From positions 14,753,782 to 14,817,781 of the forward strand of contig OY783208.1 in assembly GCA_963678705.1 (NCBI GenBank): a stretch of 64,000 bases of DNA. The letters run 5' to 3'. Numbering within the stretch: position 1 is the stretch's first letter; each line of letters begins with the position of its first letter. The DNA comes from Panorpa germanica (lineage: Eukaryota; Arthropoda; Insecta; Mecoptera; Panorpidae). Shown here one piece after another: positions 1 through 9,450 of this stretch. The notes under the pieces were generated by a model. It did not search any database. It worked only from the letters and a program-made list of their open reading frames with translations, and was not told the DNA's origin. Position numbers and translations under genes: made by a program.

Positions 1-487
1 CTTCATTTTTACTGATGCTTTCTAAAATTGGCCGAGAAGTAAAAGGCAAAATAGAATTTTCGATGGTGGGTGCTTTATGAAAATCTAAAAAATTATCATA
101 TTGTTAATACTCTTTCACGTTCTATAAATAAAGTGTGTCGTTGCGATTATTACTCACTTGGCAAAAACAGTGTTGGCAAGCTTCTTTGTTTAAGTGAAGT
201 CCTGTTATTATTTTCAGGAAGTCTGCAATGGTCACTTAGGTGAATGGTACATAATCGTCTAAGTGCATATACCATTTTCTTATCCATTTAAAAAAGACTT
301 TGAATGTTCAGGCGCTTTAACCGTGCTTCATATACCTGTAAATACATACAATCAAATAAATTGTAGTGCACAATATTAGACAAAATTATTAATAAAAGTT
401 ACTTACATCATCATCAATTGGAAATCTGTGAAAAGCATATGCTTTATTAGACGACTTGCAATTTGGTACACAGCACTTTAAAACCAT
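1..487 (-). pseudogene. THAP/P-element-like transposase remnant, copy 1 (5' exons only)
   Basis: Exon 1 runs from 487 to 407 and encodes MVLKCCVPNC followed by SSNKAYAFHRFPIDDD. This is the first half of a THAP zinc domain, with the C-x4-C pair, and it ends at a GTAAGT donor. Exon 2 starts at 335 after an acceptor and continues the domain (VYEA, the core Trp position, later CTIH as the C-x2-H pair, and LPTLFLP as the usual closing motif). An in-frame TAA follows QSLF in this exon in every unit copy. In this copy the core Trp codon is Arg. Later exons lie outside the window. THAP domains bind DNA; the gene cannot make a whole protein. Confidence 0.7.
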
Positions 488-1112
488 TTTAAATAATATT
501 AATAACAATTATTATTATTATGATAAAAAAAGTCTGTAAGAATAATATATTAAATGAAATGCTTGCTGACAACAAACAACAAAATTGAAACACTGATTTT
601 CTTTTCTATGAAACTGATATAAGAGTACATGCACTTTTTCAATTCAAACAACTTGTAAACAATATAAACTAGTACAGTCAAGTACAGTCAAACAAAAAAA
701 CAGTCAAAAACTCTTCTTATTATTATTTCGGATATTTCAGCAGATTTCAGAGCATACTAGTGGCGCCAATGTGACTGAATTTGGCGTTAGTCAGTAAACC
801 AATTGCTTTATACTAAGGTATCAGCCCATGAACCTACCTATTATAATGTCCGTAGTTGTCAAAATGTTCCACCGTTTATATGAATAACCTTTAAGAACGC
901 GTGTTTATATATATAGTACGACAGAACGATAAGACGATAGAACGATAGAACGATATTTATCCGGTACCAATATAATAATATAAATATATAAATAAACTAT
1001 ATAAAAAAATATATAAATGTAACAGGCAACTCAGAAAAGAGTTTTTTTGGTTTTAAATTGAAACAACATTCCACGCACCACCACTGACTAATACATTTCT
1101 ATTTTATTATAG
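488..1112. other. Divergent upstream region between THAP remnant and RING gene
   Basis: No gene is visible here. The stretch is the shared upstream side of the minus-strand THAP exon and the plus-strand RING gene. It holds a doubled AGTACAGTCA (about 670-690), a TATA-rich stretch at 905-916 and a run of AGAACGAT-like 8-mers at 923-954. All of these recur in every copy; the ISL2EU element sits in this region in copy 2. Confidence 0.5.
905..954 (+). promoter_or_regulatory. Possible RING gene core promoter: TATA-like run plus AACGAT repeats
   Basis: A TATATATATAG stretch is followed within 10 bases by three or four copies of an (AG)AACGAT 8-mer, about 160 bp before the RING start codon. The arrangement is conserved in all four copies (also near 13600, 47230 and 55680). 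A promoter role is inferred from position only. Confidence 0.3.
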
Positions 1113-2087
1113 ATGAATCATCTTGAGCCAGTTAATGTACCCGTGGAAGAACGTAGAGTTTTGCGAGTGAATAGAATTAAGAGTTTCTTAGATGAGAACA
1201 TACCATCCTATAAATATTGTGCGACAGATGAACGTCCACGGGAAAATAAAGAAAAATGTTCAATCTGCATGGAGGAACTTAAAACTGGTGCAGAAGTCAG
1301 GTAACTGTGTGCTCAACAAGCAAACGTATGCATAGATATAAAGGCTCAAATACATGAGTCAGTTGTTGTCATGAGTGCATGATATCACGTAGATAAATTT
1401 AAAATCACTGTTGTACTGTCACAACTATCAATTAAGAGAAATGGTGTTGAATGTTGGCGTGAATATGATAACGATAGATTATTTCATTTAACAGTTTTAT
1501 AAACATTAAAGACAACCTTTCAGAACCTACACAATTCCTACACAACAAACATTCACAACCCAAATACATAAAATGAGATATGACCGAATCTACTATTACC
1601 AATGATCATTTTTAACTAATTTTCGAATTATTGTTTCAGGCGACTAAGCTGCAGTCACGTCTTTTATAAAGGATGTATCGACAAGTGGTTAAAAAATAAA
1701 ATTAGGTGCCCTAATTGCCGACAGATTGTTTTGGTAAATGAAATAGAAGAAAAAAGCAATGAGGAAGAAGCTGCAGGGAGTTTGATGAATTTAAATCTAC
1801 ATATGGAGGATATTAATCGAATGGAGGAGAATATGAGTCGCAGTTTTTCGGATATACTTCAAAGGTTTAGGAATATAAATAACTTTTCTTCTTTTACGCC
1901 TGCCAGAAATGATCCCAATTCTTCGGATCATTCCGTGCCATTAGATTCAAATATCTTTGGTGACTTTCAGGGGACTACAAATCAATTGAGGGATAGAGTT
2001 TATGGTCCTTGTAATGAGTATGGTACGGATGCTCCCAATTTATCAAATGATTCCGTCCCATTCGATATTAATACCTTTCCTTTTTAA
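1113..2087 (+). CDS. RING-H2-like zinc finger protein, copy 1 (two exons)
   Basis: Exon 1 is 1113-1300 and exon 2 is 1640-2087. The GT-AG intron interrupts an AGG codon, giving 211 aa. The spliced ring reads CSICMEE, then RRLSCSHVFYKGC, then RCPNC, which is the layout of small RING E3 ubiquitin ligases (C-x2-C, C-x-H, x-x2-C, C-x2-C). The expected second His of the C3H2C3 pattern is Tyr here and in all other copies, so zinc site two may be weak. The C-terminal 110 residues are acidic and Asn/Ser rich and contain two related stretches (SVPLDSNIF and SVPFDINTF). AATAAA signals occur near 2153 and 2170. No substrate or pathway can be inferred. Confidence 0.8.
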
Positions 2088-2816
2088 TAAATGTTCCGGA
2101 TGATCCTGATGATCCAAAGTACATGGATTATTTGTAAGAATGTAATTCATACAATAAAAAGTTATTCTAATAAATACGATGTTTTGAAATAGATTATTTT
2201 TTATTTTTGTGTTAATTAAGATGGCTCTTTAGGAGCTGGGTTTACATAGAAATTATTCTTTTCTAACGCTTAAGATGATACTCACAGAACAAATATCTAA
2301 GTGGCGGCTATTGACTGTTTACTGAGGCGCTTATTCTGCAAAGTGTAATAAGACGTTTGAATTATTTCATCAATGTGGTAAAAATACTCTTTTAAAAACA
2401 ACCACAACGGTATTTTCGTTTAATACTTAACGATCTTATACATTTATAGCGATCTTAAAACATATTGGCGGATTGATGAAGTTAATAATTATAATCATCT
2501 ATTTAACCGCCTGTCGAAAAACTACGATCTGATACCACTTTTGTATGTGTGACAATTTTACGGGGTACAATTATTGACTAATAAATTTACCATTTTCAAC
2601 GAAATTAATCTATCACTTGATTAGCTTTGTTTGTTTGTGCCTTTACAATCTACATATATTAATTTACATTTATTTCAATTGCACAGCAAATCAAAGTTAG
2701 ATAATTACTTAACCCTGTTACGGCAGACATAATATTGAAACTTTGTTGGTTATAAAAACAGTAAATAATATTTGACATTTTGATATATAAATACATATCT
2801 GAAGAAATATATATTA
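2088..2816. other. Noncoding spacer between RING and THAP genes
   Basis: The stretch contains the RING 3' end with two AATAAA signals at about 2153-2175 and then AT-rich sequence without a convincing reading frame. The equivalent stretches are at 14772-15480, 48410-49138 and 56857-57585. Confidence 0.5.
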
Positions 2817-3733
2817 TTGAATATTATTAGGAAAGGCTGGGCGAATAGTTTGAATAAGATTGATTTGTACGTTGTTGTCCAAAATATACTCTATGCACCA
2901 AAAAAAAAATATTTATCGGTACCTAGAAAAAAGAGTGATTTGAAAGATGAGTGGTTTAAATTTGCAAATAAGAATATGCCAGAATCTACTACCTCATATT
3001 ATTGTAGCGAACATAATTTCAATGTAAGTAAATATTTAAGCATATACGTCAATTTATAATATTTCATACATAATATATTTAATATTCTGTGCAAAAGTGT
3101 TTATTTTGATCTACATTTATTTACTTTAGTTGGAAGAAGATGCAGAGAATTATGTAAAGCACAAGTTGACAGGATGCCAAATTGTATTGAAAAAAAATGT
3201 TATACCATATGTTTCAGTCAGTCTATCTGATTATGAGCAGGAAGTGAAAAGACGACGTTTGGTAAAAGATGCTTTTGAAGAATTCGATTAAAATATATCC
3301 TCGTCTTTTGAATCAGGTAATGTAGAAGCAAGGAGTCATATTCTTCATTTAATGATAGTACATTTTTCTTGCGTTATACTCTCAATTTTCAGAAACAAAA
3401 CTGAATAACGTGTTAAAATTTTCCTTCAACAGTTACAGGTGCGATAAAAATCTCAAATTACCTTCTATTTATAAAGTAATGTTCTTTAACTGAAACATAA
3501 TTTCATTTATTTTTGTAATCAACTTTTGTTAATATATTACAGAAACATTTAATTTGGAATGTTTGACTACAAGTTCGTCACATAATAAAGCGTCGCCACC
3601 GTCTATTTTTTTTACAAATATACAAAAAGACATACTGAATAAAGAGGGAACAAGTGTTAAGCTTTATACAAAACCTGTACTTAAACATAGAGGGATGCAA
3701 GTTAGGCCTTCTGTTGTTGATGAATGTGTTTGA
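2817..3733 (+). pseudogene. THAP-domain gene remnant (+), copy 1
   Basis: The open stretch up to 3023 encodes VPRKKSDLKDEWFKFANK and then YYCSEH, which is the Trp and C-x2-H half of a THAP domain, ending at a GTAAGT donor. The first cysteine pair is not recognisable and no ATG opens the frame (it starts after an upstream stop). Exon 2 (3130-3316) continues in phase with LKKNVIPYV, resembling the THAP closing motif. It carries an in-frame stop at 3289-3291 before a CAG/GTAATG donor. Exon 3 (3543-3733) joins in the right phase and ends KHRGMQVRPSVVDECV. The stop codon lies inside what reads as an exon in all copies, so I call this a decayed gene. The family could be a transposon-derived THAP protein. 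Confidence 0.6.
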
Positions 3734-3970
3734 ACAACACATATGATTCAAATTCATAACATAGCGACGTCTCTTGCTTAATTGTTTGTTCCTATAATCA
3801 AATTTATTTCATATATGTTGTGTATATTAAAATATATAGAATTATTTCACTAGTTGGTACATGTAAATTTAACTCTTTTGAATTAATTCTGAAAAAATAT
3901 TGGTTTTATTAGATCTTCTACATATTGCTTCTCCTGTACTACAACTACTGCAGTTAATTCTTCTGAACGC

Positions 3971-4981
3971 TCAAAATCTGGAGAAGCAAAACAAAATATA
4001 CATACCCCTACCTTTGTTTGACAGATACAATTGTAAATGTATCTGTGCCTTGCATTTTGGACATGGTTGGCATTTTTTGGATAAATAAATTTTTATTGTC
4101 TTTTCTTTAAAAGGGCTCTTTACTTCCACAACAAATTCTTTGCTTATAGCATCTGGAGAATTGTATATTAAAATTTTTGGAAACTATGTCCAACACCCGC
4201 TTCTCCAAATTACTGCCCCTCATCTCAATTTAAAGAGCCAATAATTTGGTTCAGGAAAGCACCATCTGGAGGTGGAGGACCATTTTACATTGTGCAGCTT
4301 CATAGATTTTCGAAGCCATAATGCGTCCATACCGCAATCTACCCATTATGAGCATTTATTCTGCTCGTTCGTATTTTCCGAAAGTATGCATGTCGGAACA
4401 AGCATATTTCTTGTTGCGTAGTTTGGGAAATTATCCACATCTATATTATTACTTTTTTCAAATGCTGTTAAAAATTGGTGTAGTGACAATTTAAAAGAGT
4501 CACTACGATTATCAGCAGTGTAGAAGAATGTGGTATTTAGTTTACCTTCATCTCTAACATAACAAGTCCTTAATTCTCTTGAAAAGTTAATTAAACATGT
4601 GCTGTTAAATACTTCGTCTTCTACGCCTCTGTTTACTTTCTAGGAAATCATAAAGCTTGGCACCCATACAAGACAGGCGCGGTGCTCGCCAGTAACAGAC
4701 AATGTCTGTAGTGGATGGTTCTTCACTCTTTCGATGTATCCAACAAAGAAATGCGAGAGCATGCTTATATCCACCCTAAATAAAATGTAAAATAAATAAT
4801 TAGATAAACGTAAGAAAGAATAAGTTGTCACCAAACTTATTAAACATAAATAAATACCCTTTGGTAATGCAGCAGTAAAACTGAGGCACAGTATATTTTA
4901 TACAATTTCTGCCTCCTCATCAGTAGAAACTTCTACTAAGTAATTTCTTCTGCTTATGCGATGCTCAGGGCATATTTGAGC
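3971..4981 (-). pseudogene. SWIM-YqaJ nuclease-like gene remnant, copy 1
   Basis: Read on the minus strand, an exon from 4981 (CPEHRISRRNYLVEV) leads through an intron to 4775, where GGYKHALAFLCWIHRKSEEP and CYW match the region around the SWIM-type zinc motif of arthropod YqaJ-domain proteins. Further on come RYGRIMASKIYEAAQC, then NSPDAI and FVVEVKSPF, which correspond to the catalytic SPD and E-x-K of the YqaJ/lambda-exonuclease-like fold, and QIHLQLYLSNKG near the end. The pieces lie in different frames and several stops intervene; the first exon here has a TAA after AEIV. The zinc cysteine before KH is Tyr. YqaJ enzymes are DNA exonucleases in recombination or transposition; this copy is dead. 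Confidence 0.65.
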
Positions 4982-5628
4982 CTAAACCATACAATTTAGA
5001 AAGTAAATACAGTTCAAGATTTAATACTTTTCGTTTAGTATGTGAATCAAAACCTACTTGAGAATATGTAATTCTTTTTTTTGTTTTTTAACTCAATGTG
5101 TAGATAAATGTGCTTAGAATAGACTTTTAAGCACGCTTAAGTACTTGACCTTAAACAGTTGCGTGATATAAATATTGTCATAGTTATAATAATAGGTTTT
5201 GTAATCTTCTTTCTTCCAGTGTTTAAATTTTCTTTGATACCTGAATTTAATATTCTAATTCTGAAAGACATAGTACACTTAAAAAGCAATTTATTTTTAT
5301 CATTACTTAAGGCTCCGTCACAAAATCTGTTTGAGAACAATATTTTGATAAATGTTTATTTTAGTACTAAGAGTTTAAATTTAGCAATTTTTTTTTGTAA
5401 TAATTAAAGAAACGATGAAAGGACAATATAGCACATGAGATGCTGGTCCAGAGTGTAGGTAGAAATGAATGAAGCAAGAGAGAGGTACATTGACAAGGAA
5501 TAAGAGAATTTAATAATGCCTTAACTGTTGAAATAAAATATAATATGTTCGTTGACTGTAAGGGCGCAGAAATAATTTAAAAAAAAAATCATTAATGAAG
5601 TAAAGACATCCGTATCCAACGAATCGGA
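4982..5628. other. Noncoding stretch between YqaJ and RING remnants
   Basis: Short frames on both strands near 5137-5407 overlap one another and match nothing I know. A 5' exon of the YqaJ gene might lie here, but I cannot recognise one. Confidence 0.4.
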
Positions 5629-5949
5629 CTAATAAGCTAAATTCACATCCATATCTTCCTCAGATAGATTAAGGTGTTTTGAATTCGATGAATGAAAGTA
5701 ATCCGACATATGAGCAAAATTCATTGAAATGGAGTCATCCATATCTTCATCTAATAAATCAAGAAGCTTCGACTCCTCCTCCAGATCCATGTCCACCATG
5801 CGCTCCACAAGCTCTAACTGCATTTCTTCATCTTTATTCACAAAATGAAACTGGTGACAAGAAGGACAACCTTTAGTTTTAAAGCACCCTTCGATGCATT
5901 CTTTTTGAAACACATAACCAGAGATAAGTCGCTTGAAAAAGCAATTCAA
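5629..5949 (-). pseudogene. Inverted RING paralog, 5'-truncated, copy 1
   Basis: The frame encodes RLISGYVFQKECIEG, then GCPSCHQ, and then an acidic tail ending in NLAY. It aligns with exon 2 of the + RING gene (RLSCSHVFYKGCIDK ... RCPNCRQ). The sequence upstream on the minus strand (about 5950-6060) also matches the 3' half of that gene's intron, including the tract before the acceptor. The first exon with CSIC is absent and no ATG starts the frame. The Cys and His of the third and fourth zinc positions are Ser and Tyr. It is therefore a broken, inverted duplicate of the RING gene, kept open only in its last exon. Confidence 0.65.
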
Positions 5950-6160
5950 AAGTTAGTTACAAATGCTTATTGGTAACAGCAAGTGCAGTCATGTGTGGTG
6001 AATTATGCCTTAATGTCTATAAAACTGTAAAATGAAATAATCTGTCTATAACATATACTTCTGCATCCCGCGGTTTTTTTCTAGGCTGCTATAATTTTCT
6101 TACTATTATAATGTTCGTAATGTTCCAATTTAACATGGAAAACTCATAAGAACTCATAGA

Positions 6161-6164
<4 letters not shown>

Positions 6165-6222
<58 letters not shown>
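6165..6222. repeat. TA microsatellite, copy 1
   Basis: A run of about 29 TA dinucleotides. It lengthens and shortens between copies: about 18 bp in copy 2, 50 bp in copy 3 and 90 bp in copy 4. Confidence 0.95.
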
Positions 6223-6226
<4 letters not shown>

Positions 6227-7299
6227 TATATTTCCGGAAACAAAATCTATATGGTATCTTCTAAACGGCGCCTACAAAGTTTTCTTAATTTTGATATTAT
6301 GTAAAGGACGAATTTCTAAGACTTTCTACGTCCCTGAATTTCCCTGGAAAAAATTATTCTGGAAAAACTGGAAAATTCGAAAAAATACTTTTGCAAATAT
6401 CTGACGAACTAGAAAGGCTAGAAAACTGAAATTTGGTATGTGTATTGAGATCATAATTGTGCACATTTGCCAATAGTTGGACATTTGAAATTTAAGTTTA
6501 TTTATAGTTCAGTTTCTCACATTTTTTCATATAAAATGTCTACTTTATCGGCTAGAGATGGCGAAATTACTCCATCTGTCGGAATACAAATGAAGATAAA
6601 GTTGATGCGAACTATAATTGAAGTGAAATAGTGAGAGAAACGTCACTAAATAGGGCACTTCACCAAATTGTTTACTGGGTATCATGTGTTAAACGATTAT
6701 TACAAATAAAAAATAAAATAACTCTAAGAAAGTAGACGGAAATGATACTTTATTTTGTTTAAGGAGGATCTAAAATTGTAAAACTATTTTACGAGCTTTG
6801 CGAGCACAAACATACGCAGGCTAAATATATAATTATTCATTAATAATAATTATTCTCTATTTATTAACAATATTCGACTCCCATATTTTTTTCAGTGCGG
6901 CTCTGGTCAAGGGTAGGTACATCAGCAAATAAATAATTATGAAAATGGGCAAGTTGGTATCAAAATGACTAATATATTTAATATGAAATGTCACACATTG
7001 GCTAGGGCGTGAACCACCCCCTGAAATTTAACAAATAGAAAAAAAAAAAACAAATAATTAATAAACTTAAGAAGTAGTGGGAGAAATTCCATAAAAGGTG
7101 TAGAGTTTATCATAACCTGTTAATAGTCACTAATTAAAAGTGAAGACAAGTATTTCAAAAAACATTTTAAAGAAGTAATAATTCAGTTGGAAGATATTGT
7201 ATTTGCTTCTACGGCTTCATTTTTAAATTCGTTTTTTTGGTTAATTATATATAATTTGTGTCTGTTGTAATTTTAAGTATACATATTTTTATATAATTT

Positions 7300-7345
7300 T
7301 AATTTATTAGGCTTTGGCTTATTCAGCCTTCTTGCCATTCTAAAA
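7300..7345 (-). mobile_element. Old LINE 3' tail inside the unit
   Basis: TTAGGCTTTGGCTTATTCAG and the following CCTTCTTGCCATT match the extreme 3' end of the I-like LINE (20085-20117, same orientation). The two sequences diverge on the 5' side after about 35 bases. It can form a short GGCT/AGCC hairpin, as LINE tails often do. It is present in all complete copies (also near 27697 and 53622), so it predates the amplification. It could instead be the tail of a SINE sharing that LINE's end. Confidence 0.5.
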
Positions 7346-7929
7346 TACAAATAAATATTACATTATGTAATATATGTAAATTTCTATAAAACTGTACTAT
7401 ACATTGATCAAATTCACCAGAACCTTAAATGTCCAATTGTTTTTTAATAACTTCTTATAATTAATTAAACTGTTGTTCTATCCCCCTTTGCAAAGAGACA
7501 TCTGTTTAGTGTGTATGCGTTGAATTAAATAAAATAATTCGTAATTTCATTTCAAATTTTAATTCTATTTTCAAATTGAAATATTTAACTAGTTCAAAAT
7601 TAAAATAACCTACTCATAGAAAAGAAAGTATATATAGAATGGAAACTCAGCTATATTTTGGGAACTTTTTTTAACGATAAACTGCTGCTGCTGCGCTACT
7701 ATTTTACCCGGGTTTACAACCACTTTTTTAAATAAATATTGGTCCTCATAAACATATATTATAAAGATATAAATTACACAATTTTTAGTACAACACATTT
7801 ATTTCATAACAATATTTATTACATTTACAATAAAATTTTATTTTAATTGTTTCATACATTTTATTTTAGATGTTTTTTTCTTAAATTTTTTATAATATTT
7901 ATAAGCTGCATTACTTATTTCATCTTTTG

Positions 7930-8940
7930 AATTTTTTTTTTACCTCTTAGGGCTTTATGTACCTAAATTATGTTGCTAAATAATTTTACAAACTTTACTT
8001 GTAGATCATGTTGCTTGCATGTAAAAACATTATTATTAACAAGCACTTTCATCATTTCATCGCATAGTTTTTGCAATATGTTTGCCTTATTTGATAATGA
8101 TGGTAAGTAGTAATGTGCTACTTGGCAAATATCGCCAAATATCCCGCTATGTAAGCATTAATTTCCTCAGTAATTTTATTTGGCGGAGCGAATGTGAGGA
8201 TAGTTGGATGCAGTTCCAATTTAGATCTCAGTAAAGGACGTTTTTTTTTTAATACTTTTACCAGGAAATTAATTTTATAACTATTATCAGTAGCAATGTA
8301 TCAAGAATAATTTAAAATATAGGAAAATATATTATTTGTAAATTTAATATTTACCTGTTTCAAACTGACCCTGAGTTTTTTCAATATTAATAATTTCTTT
8401 TGATTTAATCCCAGTTTTAACACTCTCTTTTGCCTCAATCTCAACACTTAAAACTTCATTATTACTGATGCTTTCTAAAATCGGCCGAGAAGTAAAAGGC
8501 AAAATAGAATTTTCGATGGTGGGTGCTTTATGAAAATCTAAAAAATTATCATATTGTTATAACTCTTTCACGTTCTATAAATAAAGTGTGTCGTTGCGAT
8601 TATTACTCACTTGGCAAAAACAGTGTTGGCAAGCTTCTTTGTTTAAGTGAAGTCCTGTTATTATTTTCAGGAAATCTGCAATGGTCACTAAGATGAATGG
8701 TACATAATCGTGTAAGTGCATATACCATTTTATTATCCATTTAAAAAAGACTTTGAATGTTCAGGCGTTTTAACCATGCTTCATATACCTGTAAATACAT
8801 ACAATCAAATAAATTGTAGTGCACAATATTAGACAAAATTATTAATAAAAGTTACTTACATCATCATCAATTGGAAATCTGTGAAAAGCATATGCTTTAT
8901 TAGACGACTTGCAATTTGGTACACAGCACTTTAAAACCAT
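7930..8940 (-). pseudogene. THAP/P-element-like transposase remnant at the copy 1/2 junction
   Basis: Four exon-like blocks read on the minus strand. Exon 1 (8940-8860) gives the THAP start MVLKCCVPNC. Exon 2 (about 8788-8600) contains the intact core Trp (VYEAWLKRL), an in-frame stop, then CTIH and LPTLFLP. Exon 3 (about 8537-8357) encodes PTIENSILPFTSRPILES and ends QGQFETG before a GTAAAT donor. The last block encodes ITEEINAYIAGYLA and, after a frameshift, NNVFTCKQHDLQV, resembling the C-terminal end of P-element/THAP9 transposases. The catalytic centre expected between exon 3 and the last block is missing. A short deletion removes part of the tail in this copy. Confidence 0.6.
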
Positions 8941-9232
8941 TTTAAATAATATTAATAACAATTATTATTATTATGATAAAAAAAGTCTGTAAGAATAATA
9001 TATTAAATAAAATGCTTGCTGACAACAAACAACAAAATTGAAACACTGATTTTTCTTTTCTATGAAACTGATATAAGAGTACATGCACTTTTTCAATTCA
9101 AACAACTTGTAAACAATATAAACTAGTACAGTCAAGTACAGTCAAACAAAAAAACAGTCAAAAACTCTTCTTATTATTATTTCGGATATTTCAGCAGATT
9201 TCAGAGCATACCAGTGGCGCCAATGTGACTGA

Positions 9233-9234
9233 AT
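9233..9234. repeat. ISL2EU target duplication, left (AT)
   Basis: The two bases AT are repeated at 13472-13473. The empty site in copies 1, 3 and 4 has a single AT between ACTGA and TTGGCG. Confidence 0.8.
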
Positions 9235-9450
9235 AGCCCTTGTAATAGTTGAAAATTTTTTGTGCGCATGCCCCAACTTCCGCCATGTTTTTCGGGTACT
9301 TTATTTACAAATGTATGAGCAGTGCATATATTTATAAAGAAATTAGTAATAAAACAAGTAATAATTAACAATTTTTTATAAACAGTTCAATTCAAATTAT
9401 TGTGCATACATGATAAAATAATATTACAAGTATTGTAGTTAAAATATATA

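Larger units (their letters stand above)
5950..7929. other. Long noncoding part of the unit, copy 1
   Basis: No gene is supported over nearly 2 kb. The stretch holds the intron-derived tail of the RING remnant, the TA microsatellite, a conserved block around 6240-6700 that recurs in all copies, and a LINE-like 3' tail near 7307. A 32-codon frame from 6536 (MSTLSARDGE) is too short to support. Confidence 0.5.
1..8453. repeat. Tandem unit copy 1 (left end outside window)
   Basis: This is the first visible copy of a direct repeat of about 8.45 kb. The window's first bases recur at 8454, 46322 and 54776, and the sequence between these points aligns almost base for base once later insertions are set aside. 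The phase of the unit is arbitrary because the window cuts into it. This copy has no large insertion and serves as the reference layout: THAP transposase remnant (-), RING gene (+), THAP remnant (+), SWIM-YqaJ remnant (-), RING remnant (-), TA run, LINE tail. Confidence 0.95.

Noticed and set aside
5159-5407. Hydrophobic frame resembling a small membrane protein, repeated in each unit
   Set aside because: It overlaps an equally long antisense frame, has no family match I know, and its composition follows the AT-rich sequence.
6536-6631. 32-codon ATG frame (MSTLSARDGEITPS) in the conserved noncoding block
   Set aside because: Copy 4 lacks the ATG (TAAATAGTC in place of AAAATGTC), and the length is below what can be supported.
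8600-8760. Minus-strand frame reading FLKIITGLHLNKEACQHC in the THAP remnant
   Set aside because: The neighbouring frame contains the THAP motifs CTIH and LPTLFLP, so this one is a shadow.
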